A DNA stretch of 64,000 bases from Spongilla lacustris (GCA_949361645.1 OX442420.1:1518244-1582243); one strand, 5' to 3'. Positions 44,343-56,844 are shown, numbered from the stretch's first letter. Notes: a model not told the origin generated them from the letters alone. Translations and numbers: made by a program.

Positions 44343-45193
44343 TTAATACACCTCCACCACCTCCTTAACTATATCACTGCATCCAATCATTGGGTGGACA
44401 GTGCACACATAAGCTTTTATCGTGTATACACCCTTCTTCTCATATGTGTGAGTTAGATGTACAGGAACATTCACTCCGGTGATTTCTACGTCGTACTCGT
44501 ATTCTTCCCAAAATACGAAGTAGCTTCATTAATATATTTGGAGAAACAGAAGGAAATATTAAAAAGTACAGTTCTCATCTCTCAGTTTACCGGAAAGTGT
44601 CGCCACTCCGATCGCAGTCTCCGTAGTCGCCAATCAGAGCAGCGCTCGTCCAGTCGGAACGATGCTGTAATCGACTATTTCAGGTGAGCAGAACTCCTGC
44701 TCTGTTAATAAAGAGAACGAAAGCCTTGATTCTTATATATCAATTGTTGTAATTGCATGAACAAAACCGCATACTATATCAAAATGGATTCCTATAATTA
44801 ACGCGTGTATATAGATCAGACTGACCGCCACAAGTTATATATGTAACTTATAAGCACTTCCATACAGTCTCTCCTCTTTTGTCTGTCCCTTTCCAAACAG
44901 AACAAAATGATTATATAATTATACATGGTACCGGTCAAACGTTAATTACAATAATATTAAATAAAAGCGGGTTGACTCTTAATCACTCCCATGCAGACAG
45001 CTATTCAATGACAATCCACACACACAAAAAAATCTCGCCTCTGTGCAGACTCTCCTTACATTTAACAATGCATGTTATGAACAGGATCCATGCAGTGAAT
45101 GAAGTATCACCTACCGGCATCGCCGTTATTGGCACCGCCCGCTCGGGCACAGACCACAATAGCCAACAGTATTGCCACAGTCAGGACTGTCAT
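44343..45193 (-). pseudogene. Secreted PKD-like protein paralogue, frameshifted
   Basis: Same three-exon structure as the intact gene at 48768-49569. Exon 1 is 45115-45193 (signal peptide MTVLTVAILLAIVVCARAGG), exon 2 is 44591-44701 and exon 3 is 44343-44523. All splice sites are conserved (GCCG|GTAGGTG, TTAACAG, CCG|GTAAAC, AATGAAG). Exon 2 lacks 10 bases relative to its partner, so the frame reaches a TGA after ALL. The remaining downstream frame, including VNVPVHLTHTYEKKGVYTIK of the PKD-like domain, is intact. Either a pseudogene or an assembly error in one short segment. It is divergently oriented (head to head) to the intact copy. Confidence 0.72.
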
Positions 45194-45440
45194 TGCTCTG
45201 ATATCAGAACTGTCGAAGTTGTAATGTGCTGCCGGGAAGATTGCAATTTATATATGAACTGTAAAAGGGATACATTGCATGCGCACAACAAGGAAATCGT
45301 AATGTGTGTGCTGCTTCACGACAAGTTTCGGCCACATGCACTTTTTCCCAAGTTGCAATCTGGAAGATGTGAGTACCGACTTTTTAAAAATTGTTCCATG
45401 CAATTTCTTTTTTTAAAAAAGCAAAATCGTCACGTTCATC
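44343..45440. repeat. Inverted duplication arm 1 (PKD locus)
   Basis: Homologous in inverse orientation to 48540-49569. It includes exons, introns and about 200 bp upstream of exon 1 (for example GTGCTGCCGGGAAGATTGCA and GGATACATTGCATG). Arms are separated by about 3.1 kb. Confidence 0.88.
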
Positions 45441-46742
45441 AAATCGCCGCAGCGGAACTTGAGTACACGCGAGTGTACGTCTATCCCTTTCCCTTTTGCG
45501 ATCATCCATACAGTGTATCAGAGGAGCACGATCAAATCATGGGCATGCAATCCTCAATTGAACTGACAGTCAGCGAATCTATGATACCTCTGTCCATATG
45601 AACACTTTGAAGTCATTCCTCTTTCTTACAGTAAAAGTGTTATTAAATATTTATAACGATTTTAAAAAAATTCCGAGAAAAAATGTACTAAAAAAATGTA
45701 CTTAAAATACGTACCCGAAGTTTCGTGTACCTCCGCTGTGACGAGTTGCTGTAAGAGCTGCGAATTCGAACGGTATTATTACTATTAGGCCTTTAATGCT
45801 TCGGCCCAATCATATACAACAGTCATGCTTCACTAGAATGATGAAATGGGTGAAGGCAAAAAAACTTTGTTTCCCCGCGGTATGCAAACATGCACCGCGG
45901 AGCACGCCCAAAACATTAAGTTAATTTAATATGTCTAATCAATTCTTCCTCGAGACGCTATTGCATACGTACAGTATAGTACTTTTCCATTACACAGCTC
46001 GCCAGCTATAAATATACACAATCATATCATGATGCATGGCTTACCAATAGACCTAACCAAATTGATGCTACACTGATGCCTTTGCTTTTGGCTGTCTGCA
46101 TGATGGCAAGCTAGGTGGGATGCAATTAATAGCGCAAGTGTACCGGACAGTGTACCGCATTCCATACCATATACATGTACTACGGGGTACGCGTTTAGGA
46201 ACGGGAAAAGAAAACAATACAAAAAAAAAAATACAAGGAGGGTGGGGGGTGGGTTAGTGTATTTTGGTGCCCTTATCAGGATATATTCCCTCCCCCCAGC
46301 CCCCTCGTTACGCCACTGGATACAGGTACATGTAGGTACAAGAAGGGGGAAGGGGAGGGTACGACTAAAATAATAATTCGCAATCCTAAAAACATACGGC
46401 ATTGGCCAGATTTACAACTTTGTATTAACCAAATAATGAAAATGTGGTACCAGCCTTCCTTTACCATGTAGTAAATAGGACTATGCAGTATAGGAAAGCT
46501 TAACCACATTCGTTTCATCTCGATCGTGAACTGCCGGCTGTATGCTACGCACGTGCATGCAGTTTCTTGCAACCGTTGTGTATTGCCCAGCAGCTTTGCA
46601 ACTTTGTGCAAATTTAAAGTTACAAAACATAACATAATTTCTCCACAGTTAGAAGGTACAGGAAGCCATGGAACTACCCTACACTTGGAAGACTTTTGGT
46701 GTATCGACGGACAAGGTCTTAGTGCTCAAGTGTATCGGTAGT
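45441..46742. other. Spacer of the PKD inverted duplication, no gene seen
   Basis: No domain-bearing frame. Read on the minus strand, 46255-46325 contains a CCAGTGGCGTAACGAGGGGG terminus of the hAT-like type. Confidence 0.4.
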
Positions 46743-47030
46743 GTAGTTCCAATGAGTACGCACCACGAGAGTACAAGTAGGTTGTCAGTATTGTGGATTT
46801 GGCTAAAGATGGCAATGCAAGAAGCGTGACTGAGGTGGCCAGCCTACACGTACCAATCGTAGAGGTAAGACCTTGGTCCAAGTAGCAAGGACGTACGAAA
46901 CTCTATAATATACGCCGGTCTGGGACAATGCCGGAAGACTTTACGCTGGGAACAAGATGATATATGGAGGTATACGGAAAAGTTTCTAACAAAAATTACA
47001 ACAGTATGCGATTACCATAGCGTCTTGGCA
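46743..47030 (+). repeat. Dispersed unit, copy 3
   Basis: Begins AGTTCCAATGAGTACGCACC and includes GCCTACACGTACCAATCGTA, GAGGTAAGACCTTGGTCC, TTTACGCTGGGAACAAGATG and GTATGCGATTACC. It is diverged from the units at 8641-9130. Related sequence (TATCGACGGACAAGG) extends upstream to about 46705. Confidence 0.7.
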
Positions 47031-47032
47031 GG

Positions 47033-47043
47033 GGCGGATACAA

Positions 47044-47088
<45 letters not shown>

Positions 47089-47236
47089 TGGGGGTTGCAA
47101 CCCCCCCTTTTGTCCAAAATACTTTTTTTTTGCACGCAGTTTTACGCGGACAGCAGCCCCGCCCCCTCCCTCCCCCCCTTCCCCCGCTCGTTGAATCGGC
47201 TGAAGGCGGACAGCGCCCTTACCCCCTCCCCTCCCC

Positions 47237-47281
<45 letters not shown>

Positions 47282-47405
47282 ACACACACTATAAAACACC
47301 TTCCGCCGCCCCTGAGCTGGGCGGCCCTCCCGCACCCTCCCCCTCTTTAATTAATTATTATTCATTAACAACTCCCCCTTTTCTGAAATCCTGGAACCGC
47401 CCCTG
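47033..47405. repeat. G-run and C-run pair with GGCGGAT termini
   Basis: GGGGCGGATACAAGG starts a 40-nt G-run (about 47045-47086). A C-run of about 40 nt ends at 47281. A second terminus, CCTGGAACCGCCCC, closes the region at 47405. The opposing GGCGG..(C/T)CCAGG ends and the complementary homopolymers could form a large hairpin. Probably one non-autonomous element. Confidence 0.55.
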
Positions 47406-48539
47406 CTAGGTAATTAATGGTTAACGCTTAAGGCTTTGCAAGTGTATCCCACATCGTGGACAATAGCCTCGTTCCCCGAAATATTGAAATGACACGTCGT
47501 CGTAATCACTTAGCAACGAACCTTGACAACTATACCGACCTTTGAAACATGAGACTGCCTGTTAACGCGAAGCGTTTAGTTGCCATTTACAAGCCATTCC
47601 ATGAATGATTCACTATTGTTGTATTTATTGCCCAAATCATATGGCGTAGTGATGTCTCCCCTTTATGGCGAAAAGCGACCAACCTTTGACAGACATCTCC
47701 TCCTTGAAGAACTTAATCTCCACGAATAACAAATTCTAAAGTGGAAAACCAAAGGAGACAGAAGGTACTTACAGGGTATCGTATAGAACTATTGTCGCAT
47801 TTCTTTTCTTGGCGGTGGTAGATATACGTCTAAAGTTGAGCGTGCGCATTGCGGATACATGCACGTACACTTGTGGTTATGTGTAATTAACTCGTGAGGT
47901 GGCTTCGCTTTCACATACTGTGTTGCATTGATACAAAGCATGGTAGGTCCTCTGCATGGTATTAAAACCTGGCGTGGATGGACTCAGCCTCTTGCTCTTC
48001 GCGAGAAGGCCAAACCCTGCTCGGGTACGCCTTGCCCATGGGGTGGTATGATGAAATGCATCATAATGCCCTAAATTTGACCATGAGTATAGTGTTTGGC
48101 ATGCTCTATTGATAGGCTTCAAATGGTGATATGTGTACCTTTTGATGTGTGTTACATACCCCAGAAGTGTAGAATTGTCTGAAGAATGGTGCATCCTGAT
48201 GGTTCTTATGGTTTTGACTGTATATCATTCTACAGTATATGTGTAATTCTGTAGCTTCCCTTTCTCCTCAACCTGCAGTTTGATCATTTCAATGGTGATG
48301 GACTCATATATACTCCCCAATCAACTACATGTATAAGCAGCTCCTCCAGTGTTTGCCAGTTCACCCTTGATCTCTGGATGGATAACACTATGCCTTCATA
48401 ATCAGCAAGCATGTCTGCATAGAAGGCTAAAAAGGAGGATGCATGTGCTGGTTGCGGTCATGGACAAAGACCAGCTGTGGATCACAGCTATGACAGAAAT
48501 ACAGCTGATGGACAATCGCGATTGACCAACAATTCCATA
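47406..48539. other. Spacer, no gene seen
   Basis: A 105-codon minus frame at 47877-48194 has no recognisable domain. No repeat recognised. Confidence 0.4.
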
Positions 48540-49569
48540 CCGGCTTAAAAAAAAGAAATTGGGACAATTTTGAATTCGATACTGACTCACATCTTCCAGA
48601 TTGCAGCTTAGGAGCAAGTGCGTGTGGCCGAAACTTGTCGTGATGCTGCATGCACACATTACGATTTCCTTGTTGTGCACATGCAATGTATCCCTTTTAC
48701 AGTTCATATATAAATTGCAATCTTCCCGGCAGCACATTACAACTTCGACAGTTCTGATATCAGAGCAATGGCAGTCCTGAGTGTGGCAATACTCTTGGCT
48801 ATTGTGGTCTGTGCCCGAGCGGGCGGTGCCAATAACGGCGATGCCGGTAGGTGATACTTCACTGCACGGATTATGTTATATTGACATTGTTAGATTCAAG
48901 CAAAGAGCAGCGTTTTTTTAATTTGTTGTTATTGGGTATATTGAAAAGCTGTCTGCACGGGAGTTATTGGAAATCAGCCCCGGTTTTATTTTAAAATGTT
49001 ATCATTTTACGAATTAACGTTATACCGGTTATAGTTATTTTGTTCTGTTTGGAAAGGAAGAGACAAAAAGAGTGTATAGAAGTGCTTGTAAGTTGCAGAT
49101 AACTTGTTGCGGTTAGTCTATACATGCGTAGGAAATCAATTGACTGTGCCAATAATATGACAACAATTGAAATACAATATAATATAACAAGGCTTTCGTT
49201 CTGTTTATTAACAGTACAGAAGCCCTGCGTACCTGAAATTGCAGATTACTTAATCACTCCAATTGGAGCCTTAAGGGCGAGCGCTGCTCTGGTTGGTGAC
49301 TACGGAGACTGCCCTCAGGGTAGCTCTTTCAGGTAAGGAGATGTGAACTGTACTTTTGATCAGATGTTACCTTCTATTTCTCCATATAAAGCTACAGCAT
49401 ATTTTGGGGAGACGGCAAGTTCACCGCTGAACTTCCCGTCGCTATTGCTTCACAAGTACTTCACACATATGAGAAGAAGGGCGAATATAGAATAAGAGTT
49501 CTTCTGTGCCGCCGCGATACCATATTCGAATGCAGTAAAGCAGTTGTGGAGGAGGTGGATGTGTTTTAA
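48540..49569. repeat. Inverted duplication arm 2 (PKD locus)
   Basis: Complementary to 44343-45440, with conserved upstream, exon and splice-site segments. The introns are more diverged than the exons. Confidence 0.88.
48768..49569 (+). CDS. Secreted protein with PKD-like domain (three exons)
   Basis: Exons 48768-48846, 49215-49332 and 49392-49569 join in frame to 124 residues and a TAA stop. The start is fixed by an ATG opening a signal peptide (MAVLSVAILLAIVVCARAGG). The mature part carries FWGDGKFTAEL (49402 onward) and VLHTYEKKGEYRIRVLLC, matching the WxxGDG...HxYxxxGxYxVxL pattern of PKD (polycystic kidney disease) beta-sandwich domains, which serve in extracellular adhesion and binding. 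Cys residues at PCVP, GDCPQ, VLLCRR and FECSK could form disulfides. Splice sites: GCCG|GTAGGT, TTAACAG|T, TTCAG|GTAAGG, ATAAAG|C. A second AG six bases into exon 3 could give a two-residue variant. Binding partner unknown. It is paired head to head with a frameshifted copy. Confidence 0.72.
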
Positions 49570-49734
49570 TGCATGAGAACATATTGCATATGCATGCTGC
49601 TGTTTTTGGGACAGTATACGTGTACATACACTGTAGGTGCTGCAGCTGCCACTTCCTTAGTGACTCAAAGCAACGTTCATGATTAATTTCAGTTTAAATC
49701 TATTTGTGCATGTATGCGTCTCCATTCGCGTCCC

Positions 49735-49785
49735 GTGGCGGATGCAGGATTTCAACAAGGGGGTGGCGCGCAGCGGGACTGATAT
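49735..49785 (+). repeat. GTGGCGGATGCAGG-type terminus
   Basis: CGTGGCGGATGCAGGATTTC followed by AAGGGGGTGGCGCGCAGCG. Same terminus class as 1309 without a long homopolymer. Other end not found. Confidence 0.4.
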
Positions 49786-51579
49786 AGGTATACTTGGATA
49801 AATCACGTAACTACCGTAAAAAATTGTCTCCTCAAAAAGGAAACGTAGTATTTGACTGCCGGAGAGGATTGATTTGAGGCGATCGATTTTTTGCTCTAGT
49901 TTCGAGTTCTATTGGTGCTTGTTATATTCTGTAAAGGTAGCCCATGACTTCTTTTAGCATTTGCTATTCGTTGGTGAAATGATTCGCAGTAGTAAGTTGT
50001 GGGCGTGTCAAAAAGGGTATGGTTTGATGGTTTGTAGCGAATTGAATGGGTTGGATGAAATACATATGAAGGCATTAAGGACATCTAGATGCATTACTTA
50101 AATAAATACTGATGAGGGCAATCAGACAATGCGTAGGGTGTTGCGACTGTTGCCTCGAAGCCTCTGCGAACGGCTTCATATGGCTTCAGGTACGCGAATA
50201 TCGTGAAAGCTAATAGCTTTTACGACAGTGGGATGCCATACTTATTTGCCCTAATGTTACTAAGATATGTTTCTGACCTTTTTATACGCAGGTTAAGAGT
50301 GTTAACGAGGTGTTCTATATAATACGCACCGTATCGTTGCCGTGGGTTCTAAATTTTCAGAATCTGCTGCTTATGTAGTAACAGCGCCTTGAATATCACG
50401 GAATTCTGATTTAGCGCAGTGCTTTTATCAATCAAACCAATTTAATCAAAAATTGTCACGGCAACATGCTCGTGTTTTAATACTATGTTTATTAAACTCT
50501 ATTCAACAGTACTGGGTGTAGTTGCATGGATAATGAAGTCTGTTGCTGATTTGAATAGTTTTTTTAAGAATGACATTAATGAACGTAATGAACTGCAAGC
50601 ACCCATGATACGAATGGGGCTAGTGTTTTATATCCACACTGACATAGCATCTCAACATTTAGAAAATACAAGAAGTATCATTGCATCAACCTACAAGCTC
50701 AGATAAATGTGCTATAGTAGCGTCCTAGATCTAGGACATCTGGAGATTAAAGATTAAGAGTCCGATAAGAGTCTAGTAAGATTGACCGTAATATAAGCTG
50801 GAACGAAACAGGATTCTTACACTGTTTAGGAGTCTTATACGAACCACGGAATCTAATAAAAAATAGTGTTAAAGAATGATTATTTAGGTGGATGTCATAG
50901 CAATTAACTATTTTATTAGCACACGCGTGTCACTTCTGTTTCCCAAAATTGGAGCGATACGATTAGAGTCCCATTAAAATACTACGACAATGCTGAAAAT
51001 CTCCGTCTTGCTGATCCTATAAGTGAGGATTCTGTTTTTTAACTATATGTATAACATTGAGTGCAATTGCCAATGAGATGATAATGTGTTGCATTGTAAT
51101 GTGCGAGAAAGGTCCATGTAAAATGAACTCGGGGCTCATACTATACTTAGTTATGTACACAATTAACGGTTTACTTGTGCACTTTCTCAGACTAGCTATA
51201 GCTAATATTCGCATGCTGCGTATCGCATACATCATAAATTGTACATATACTAAGGGGCGTGCCACGTGATCGGCATAGCAAATGCACCTCCTAGTTAAAC
51301 CAATTGTGATTAGATTTAATTTACTATAGTATGCTTTGCTGTTTATAATAGAATGTTGTACAGTCAAGATTGCATGCATGTGAATGAAGCAAACAAGCCT
51401 GTTGTTTCCTGATGGAAATCCTATCAGTTCAACTGATTTGCTTTCTGGTTTAAACGTGTTCGTCCAAACAAAATAGGGATTATGCAGTTGTGGAAATACA
51501 TGGTACATTTTTACATGCTCAACATTAATCTTGCATCTTGTACTGACTTAGATGAGAAACCAACACAGCAAAAACTGAT
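49786..51579. other. No gene seen
   Basis: Frames of 60-160 codons on either strand lack domains and signal structure. No repeat recognised apart from AT-rich tracts. Confidence 0.4.
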
Positions 51580-51660
51580 CAATGCATGTCACTAGAAATG
51601 GTGAATAGGGCACTTGTTTTCTCAAAAACGAGTGCCTATATTCACTATTTCCATCAATCA
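51580..51660. repeat. Hairpin with AATAGGGCAC arm
   Basis: AGAAATGGTGAATAGGGCAC pairs with GTGCCTATATTCACTATTTC around CTTGTTTTCTCAAAAACG. Related to 5115-5186. Confidence 0.55.
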
Positions 51661-51705
51661 GTTATTGCTGTGATCATGTGATCAGCTACTGCAGTCAGAG
51701 GAGAT

Positions 51706-51790
51706 GATCACATGACCTGCAGTCAGAGGCACCCTGTAGGAGCTGATCACATGACCTGCAGTCAGAGGCACCCTGTAGGAGCTGATCATA
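51706..51790. repeat. 39-bp tandem duplication
   Basis: GATCACATGACCTGCAGTCA plus GAGGCACCCTGTAGGAGCT at 51706 and again at 51745, with partial units on both sides. Confidence 0.9.
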
Positions 51791-52152
51791 TGTCTCTTGC
51801 ACGTGAGGGAGGTCCCATGCCTTTTGTCTGGAAGATGATGGAGAGACAAAGGGTGGATAGTTGTGACCCTCTCTCCATTATATAACAGCGGCATTAACAG
51901 CTAAGTATGGAACGCCAGAAAACTGAGCAGGCAAAATTTGGTTGATAAATTTGTATACACACATGTATAGGAATCAGCAGCTGAGGCCAAGAAGGCAGAA
52001 GGTGCAAGCTGAGAAGCTCTATGAACCCCAATACCACCAATGAGATGAGAGCCAGGCTGAGCCTACCATGCAAACTGGTGGTAGCTTTGGAATGGACCAG
52101 CCCATTCTCACTGCAAGGCGATTTGTGACAAACATTGCCTAGCTCCTATAAA

Positions 52153-52347
<195 letters not shown>

Positions 52348-52578
52348 GTATGTGTGTATTGAAAGTGTGTATGCAAGAAGATTAGTTGTTCAAGGTAGCA
52401 GGCCTTATGTGCTATGTAAGGTGGTTTTGGCATCAGGGAAGGGCGTAACAATTTTATACCATGATAACAACTTCTCAAGAAACATGGGTGCATTATAGAC
52501 ATTGAAAGCAGCCCCGAAGAAAAGAACACTACAGGAAAGGGTATAACCATTTTCTAGGCTGCTTGAATGTGCCAAGGC

Positions 52579-52601
52579 CCGCCCCCCCCCCCCCCCCCCC
52601 C
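52579..52601. repeat. C-run
   Basis: GGCCCG followed by an uninterrupted C tract of about 20 nt. Confidence 0.95.
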
Positions 52602-52831
52602 TTTCCAAAACACAAATCCTCATAACATACACTTCTCTTTCCGTGTCCTCTTACCTTCCCTCATTTCGTCTCTCCACCCCTCCCTCCCCAAGCCCCTGTT
52701 TTGTTTATTTATTTTTGGTCCTGTGAGTACTTGCTTAAGTGAATACATGTTATTAGTTGCAATAATTTAAAGGTAAGCAAATACATGGATCAGCTTTATG
52801 ACAGTATGCGCAATTATTAAACAATTATTAA

Positions 52832-53780
52832 TCTTTAATCTGCGTGAAACGATCCTGAATTCAGGATCGGTGAAATCCTGAATTCAGGATGGTGAGTTCT
52901 GCCGTTTATAACAACCATTGCAGTGAAAAGTAAAATCATTAAAAGATAAAAGCTGTTTGTTTCACCAATGGTGCACACATTCTATAGCATGGAATAATTT
53001 GAAAGCTGCCCAAACTTCAAGGATGCATAAGCACGTTCGTTGCTCCCGCGTACATAAATTAAATGATTAGCAATTTATAGTTTGTAATGCTTACAAAGAG
53101 CATTAAACATATCAATTTTACTCCTTTTCACTACTTATTGGTAGTAGCACCTCCAGACTCTTGGTAGAAGTTGTATTTTTATCAAACTTGTACACAAATA
53201 ATAGAAAAGTGTAATTTATTATCACTGTCCGAGCATCCGCCCCTTCTTTTTATGTCCCAACAGTACTGGTGACAGCATTTCTACCAATGCCAAGCATTTA
53301 TGAATCGCTCTCAACGACAGAAATGCTTTTTTATTATAATTTTGCAGAGGCTAACCATCGTACCACCCACTCTGACTCGCTTCGCTTAGTCCGCCTTGAG
53401 TTAATTCGATGCTCGTACCTCCTGTGTCCCATATTGTTGAATTTGCTTATATGGCTCTCCTTACAGATCTTAGTAACAGTTTCTATCTTGAAAGTAAGCT
53501 TCCTGCTCTTTCCTCAACCTTATACCTGACGTTGATGGTAACCGCGGCATTATTTGCGACCGAAAAAGTAAACTAAGCCTAAACATTATTTTTTCTAAAA
53601 GAAATAAAGATTTGAATGACTAAAATGGATAGCGCTGTTTAGATGAAAGCCTACAGAAGCTAAAAAAATAAAAAATAAAAAATCATCAATACCGTTCGAA
53701 TTAATGTCGATACGAGCGGCGTAAAGTCATCCTTAATCCAGGATTTCCATCCTGAATTAAGGATGAAAATAGATTAAAGG
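52832..53780. mobile_element. TTAA-flanked element with iterated hairpin ends
   Basis: Termini TCTTTAATCT and AGATTAAAGG are flanked by TTAA at 52828-52831 and 53781-53784. Each end holds two GAATTC-centred or related palindromes (CCTGAATTCAGG twice on the left, CCTTAATCCAGG and CCTGAATTAAGG on the right). A TTAA duplication fits piggyBac or Kolobok-type systems. No transposase frame. A 86-codon frame at 53269-53529 has no recognised domain. Confidence 0.6.
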
Positions 53781-54055
53781 TTAAAGTGTATTGTCCTAAA
53801 ATGGTGCTATATTCATTTCCCTTTATTCAGTTTCCTTCTCTGTTTTTAAAATTAGGGACGTTATATTACTTGGGTCACACTGACTTTCATGCACAACAGC
53901 ATCGAATCGATTGAAGACTGGAAGATACTTAGTAAGCATTTCGTAACTAATTACGAGTATTGTTATAACATGTTTATGGGCCGTTGCATGGTGATTGCCA
54001 CGATAAAATGAATGCAAACAATAAGTCTCAAGCAGTTCGATATTTATTCTGCGCG

Positions 54056-54235
54056 AGTAGCGGATCCAGCATGGACAGTTAGGGGCTGAAAGAGTACCGT
54101 AGGCGGAGCCGTCCCGGGGAGGGCGCGGGAGGGGGGCACCCCTCCGCCCAGCTAGGGGGTACGGGGGAGCGCTGTAAGCTCCCCCTTCGGGGTCTGGGGC
54201 GGAGCCTCATAAGACAACGCTTTTGGCGTTGGAAA
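54056..54235. repeat. AGCGGATCCAG terminus and GC-rich module, copy 2
   Basis: GAGTAGCGGATCCAGC, then the CCGCCCAGCTAGGGGGTACGG...CTCCCCCTTCGGGGTCTGGG block that matches 1079-1165 in inverse orientation. Confidence 0.5.
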
Positions 54236-54345
54236 ACCTTCCAAAAAGTATTATACGGATACTCAGAGCCTCTTCATACTTTAGAATAGCCTTTTTAGAC
54301 GGTCCTGCCCGGGGCGGTGCAGCAATATAAAAAGTGACAAGGCGG

Positions 54346-54347
<2 letters not shown>

Positions 54348-54376
<29 letters not shown>
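54348..54376. repeat. G-run
   Basis: Uninterrupted G tract after GGCGGCC, probably another expanded transposon terminus. Confidence 0.95.
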
Positions 54377-54819
54377 AGAGTTGCAAATCCCACCTTACCA
54401 GGACTGGCCAGACATTTATGGCCGGGTGAATCAGTAAAAATACAAAGCAAAACAACCCTAGCTAACAGTTAACGATTGAAAGGTGCAAGAATTAAGATGG
54501 GAGTATTATTATATATTATAATTATATACATATGGAGAAATTGCCCATACATAGGCGGACATTTAGCTCTTTTATTTTAAATTGATTTTTAAACACATGT
54601 AATAAGTACGATAAATCGGTCTGATTGTGAATCTGTATTTAATAGATTTATACCATGAGCCATTCTTGTACTAAAATCAAGACAAATATTTAACTTCTAC
54701 CGCACTAATTTATTCAAAAAGTACTAACATTTATTAAGAATTATGTCATTTATCATTCATACTAATGGCGCTAGCTCACGAGACGCATACAAAGCCGGGC
54801 TCTGACGTATGACTAAAAT

Positions 54820-55051
54820 CAGGGCCGTAGCCACACTGACTATAGTAAGTGGTCCGGTTACTTCTCTTTGCGATTGGCCCGAATACGGAATACTGGGGAG
54901 GCAAAACGTTTGCGTGAGCGCGTGAATGAACTGAAGGGGGTCCTAAGCGTGCCGCTACAGGACAGCCCGGAGACAAGTACATTTGTGAACTTTATTCGGG
55001 AAAAAGTGGTCCGGTTAAAACCGTAGAACCAGACTGGAGGCTACGGCCCTG
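54820..55051. mobile_element. Small MITE with CAGGGCCGTAGCC ends
   Basis: Inverted 13-bp ends CAGGGCCGTAGCC and GGCTACGGCCCTG bound 232 bp. GTGGTCCGGTTA occurs twice inside as a direct repeat. A hAT-like start, but a clear 8-bp duplication was not found. Confidence 0.65.
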
Positions 55052-55973
55052 CTAATACTACGCATTGGCCTGACCCTTCAATAAATATAGCACCAGTATA
55101 TATAGCTCCCGTAGACACAGATTGAACACGCACCGCAGATGACCTAAAGCCATAGGAAAGATGTCGGCTTCGTCCACTAATAGCTCACGACGGGAGTCCC
55201 AATGCTCCGCCATTTATATTTACCCAATACCCATTCTTTCAATATTGCCTTATTGGTGTGCACGCCACCAGCACTTTTTATGCCACCTTTCTATGCGGCA
55301 ATTGCCATGAAGCCTCGCGATCATCGCACGGGCAGCATATCGTAAAAGCAGAGATAATAAAAGCGATACTTCGGTCTTCCTACGATATATTTAGTTTCTC
55401 TTAGCCCCTTTCGCAGTCAATGGGCGATGAAACACTGGGCGGACCCGCGGCAGCGTGGGCGTTTCTCTAGAGCCGAACACGTTGGCAAGCTCGAACCCGT
55501 ATTTTAAACGTGTCAAGATATCGAACCTTTTTAAATACATTTACCGTAGTGATCAGGTCGACAGGTCATGCTGCCCTTCCCTTCACTAAGTTACGTTTAG
55601 TAACTTTACAAATGGACTATTAAAAAAACTGTTCATACACCACAAAGACCCTGCTGCTCTTCTTCCTCATCATCGGATGGCTATCACAGCTACAAGCAAG
55701 TCTAGTGTCATATAATGAGCACCAAACAAAAAAAAAGATAAGTGTCCTTAAGTAGCATCATAGATACTTTATGGTAGCACATCTCCATGGAAACAGTTGC
55801 AAACAGACATTTAAACAAATGAGCAGCTCCTCATATTGAAACCTAGAGGAAAAAAGTGACAGTTATGCATCAGAACAAATGCCCCTACCATAAAATCAAA
55901 GCCCTCAGCATCATGCAGCAAAGCTCAACCAAGGCATCAGGACTAGTGCTTGCCCAACAGGCCACTGTCATTA
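55052..55973. other. No gene seen
   Basis: No recognisable gene or repeat. Confidence 0.4.
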
Positions 55974-55977
55974 CCCC

Positions 55978-56008
<31 letters not shown>
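55974..56008. repeat. C-run plus (CA)n
   Basis: About 21 C followed by ACACACACACAC. Confidence 0.95.
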
Positions 56009-56012
<4 letters not shown>

Positions 56013-56505
56013 CACACAGTGTGTGGCTTGTATGACTTATACATGCAATTTTTCAGTATGGTTTCTACAGTGCTTGGGTTAATTAAAACTATACCTATAA
56101 GGCCATTTAGAGATAGAAAGGACATTTGTAGGTGGTACGAAGGTGAAGAGGAAAGACACATGAATACTTAACCTTCAGTACTCACAGTAGGTACCATGCA
56201 GCCCCAGATCAAGCATAGCCTTGGGGTTGGGGCCATGAGAGGCAGCTGGCTGTCCCCCACCCCCATGGCATATGAAATGCCACCCCTCTGGCAGCAACTG
56301 CTGCCCCTCCCCAGCCACACACGCTTCCAATTGATAATTACATATACCCGGAGTAGATTACATCATACGTAAAAAGTCGGAATACTTGCTGACAAATGTC
56401 AACAAAGCAGTGGAGCACAACAGGGCATATACAAATGTACCCTTTCGGCTGCACCCCCTCCTCCTCCCCCCTCAGTTTTCACATATAGCCATAAGCGGAT
56501 TGCAA
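56009..56505. other. No gene seen
   Basis: Includes a CCCC(A/T)-rich section at 56240-56320. No supportable gene. Confidence 0.4.
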
Positions 56506-56533
56506 CCCCCCCCCCCCCCCCCCCTCCCCCCCA
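56506..56533. repeat. C-run
   Basis: C tract with single T interruption, following GGATTGCAAC. Confidence 0.95.
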
Positions 56534-56844
56534 GTTTTTGTGCGCCCTCTGGTAAAACCAAATTCATGTACATTTAGGTCCAGGGTAGTCCTACATGTAC
56601 ATTAAGTACATGATAGATGTACATGTAGGTCTTAGGCCTAATGTAGATATGGCAGTCTTAGGTACTGTAGGTACATATAAGTCCAGGATACCCAGGGTAT
56701 GTTTTTAAATTTAAAAAAGACCAGCCTAACATCAGATAAGGTTGCGGGTTCCTTTCAGGTTTATCTATATTCACAGCACAGAAGGGCAGATCTTAGATTT
56801 TTAAGAGTTTGAAGGGAATAGACAAAAGACATAAGTACTCAGGT

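Noticed and set aside
45000..45601. 240-codon plus-strand frame
   Set aside because: It runs antisense across exon 1 and the upstream block of the frameshifted PKD gene. The opposing strand has a coherent splice structure.
48402..48737. 111-codon minus-strand frame
   Set aside because: It is upstream of and antisense to the intact PKD gene. Its similarity to the frame at 44879-45601 is due to the inverted duplication.
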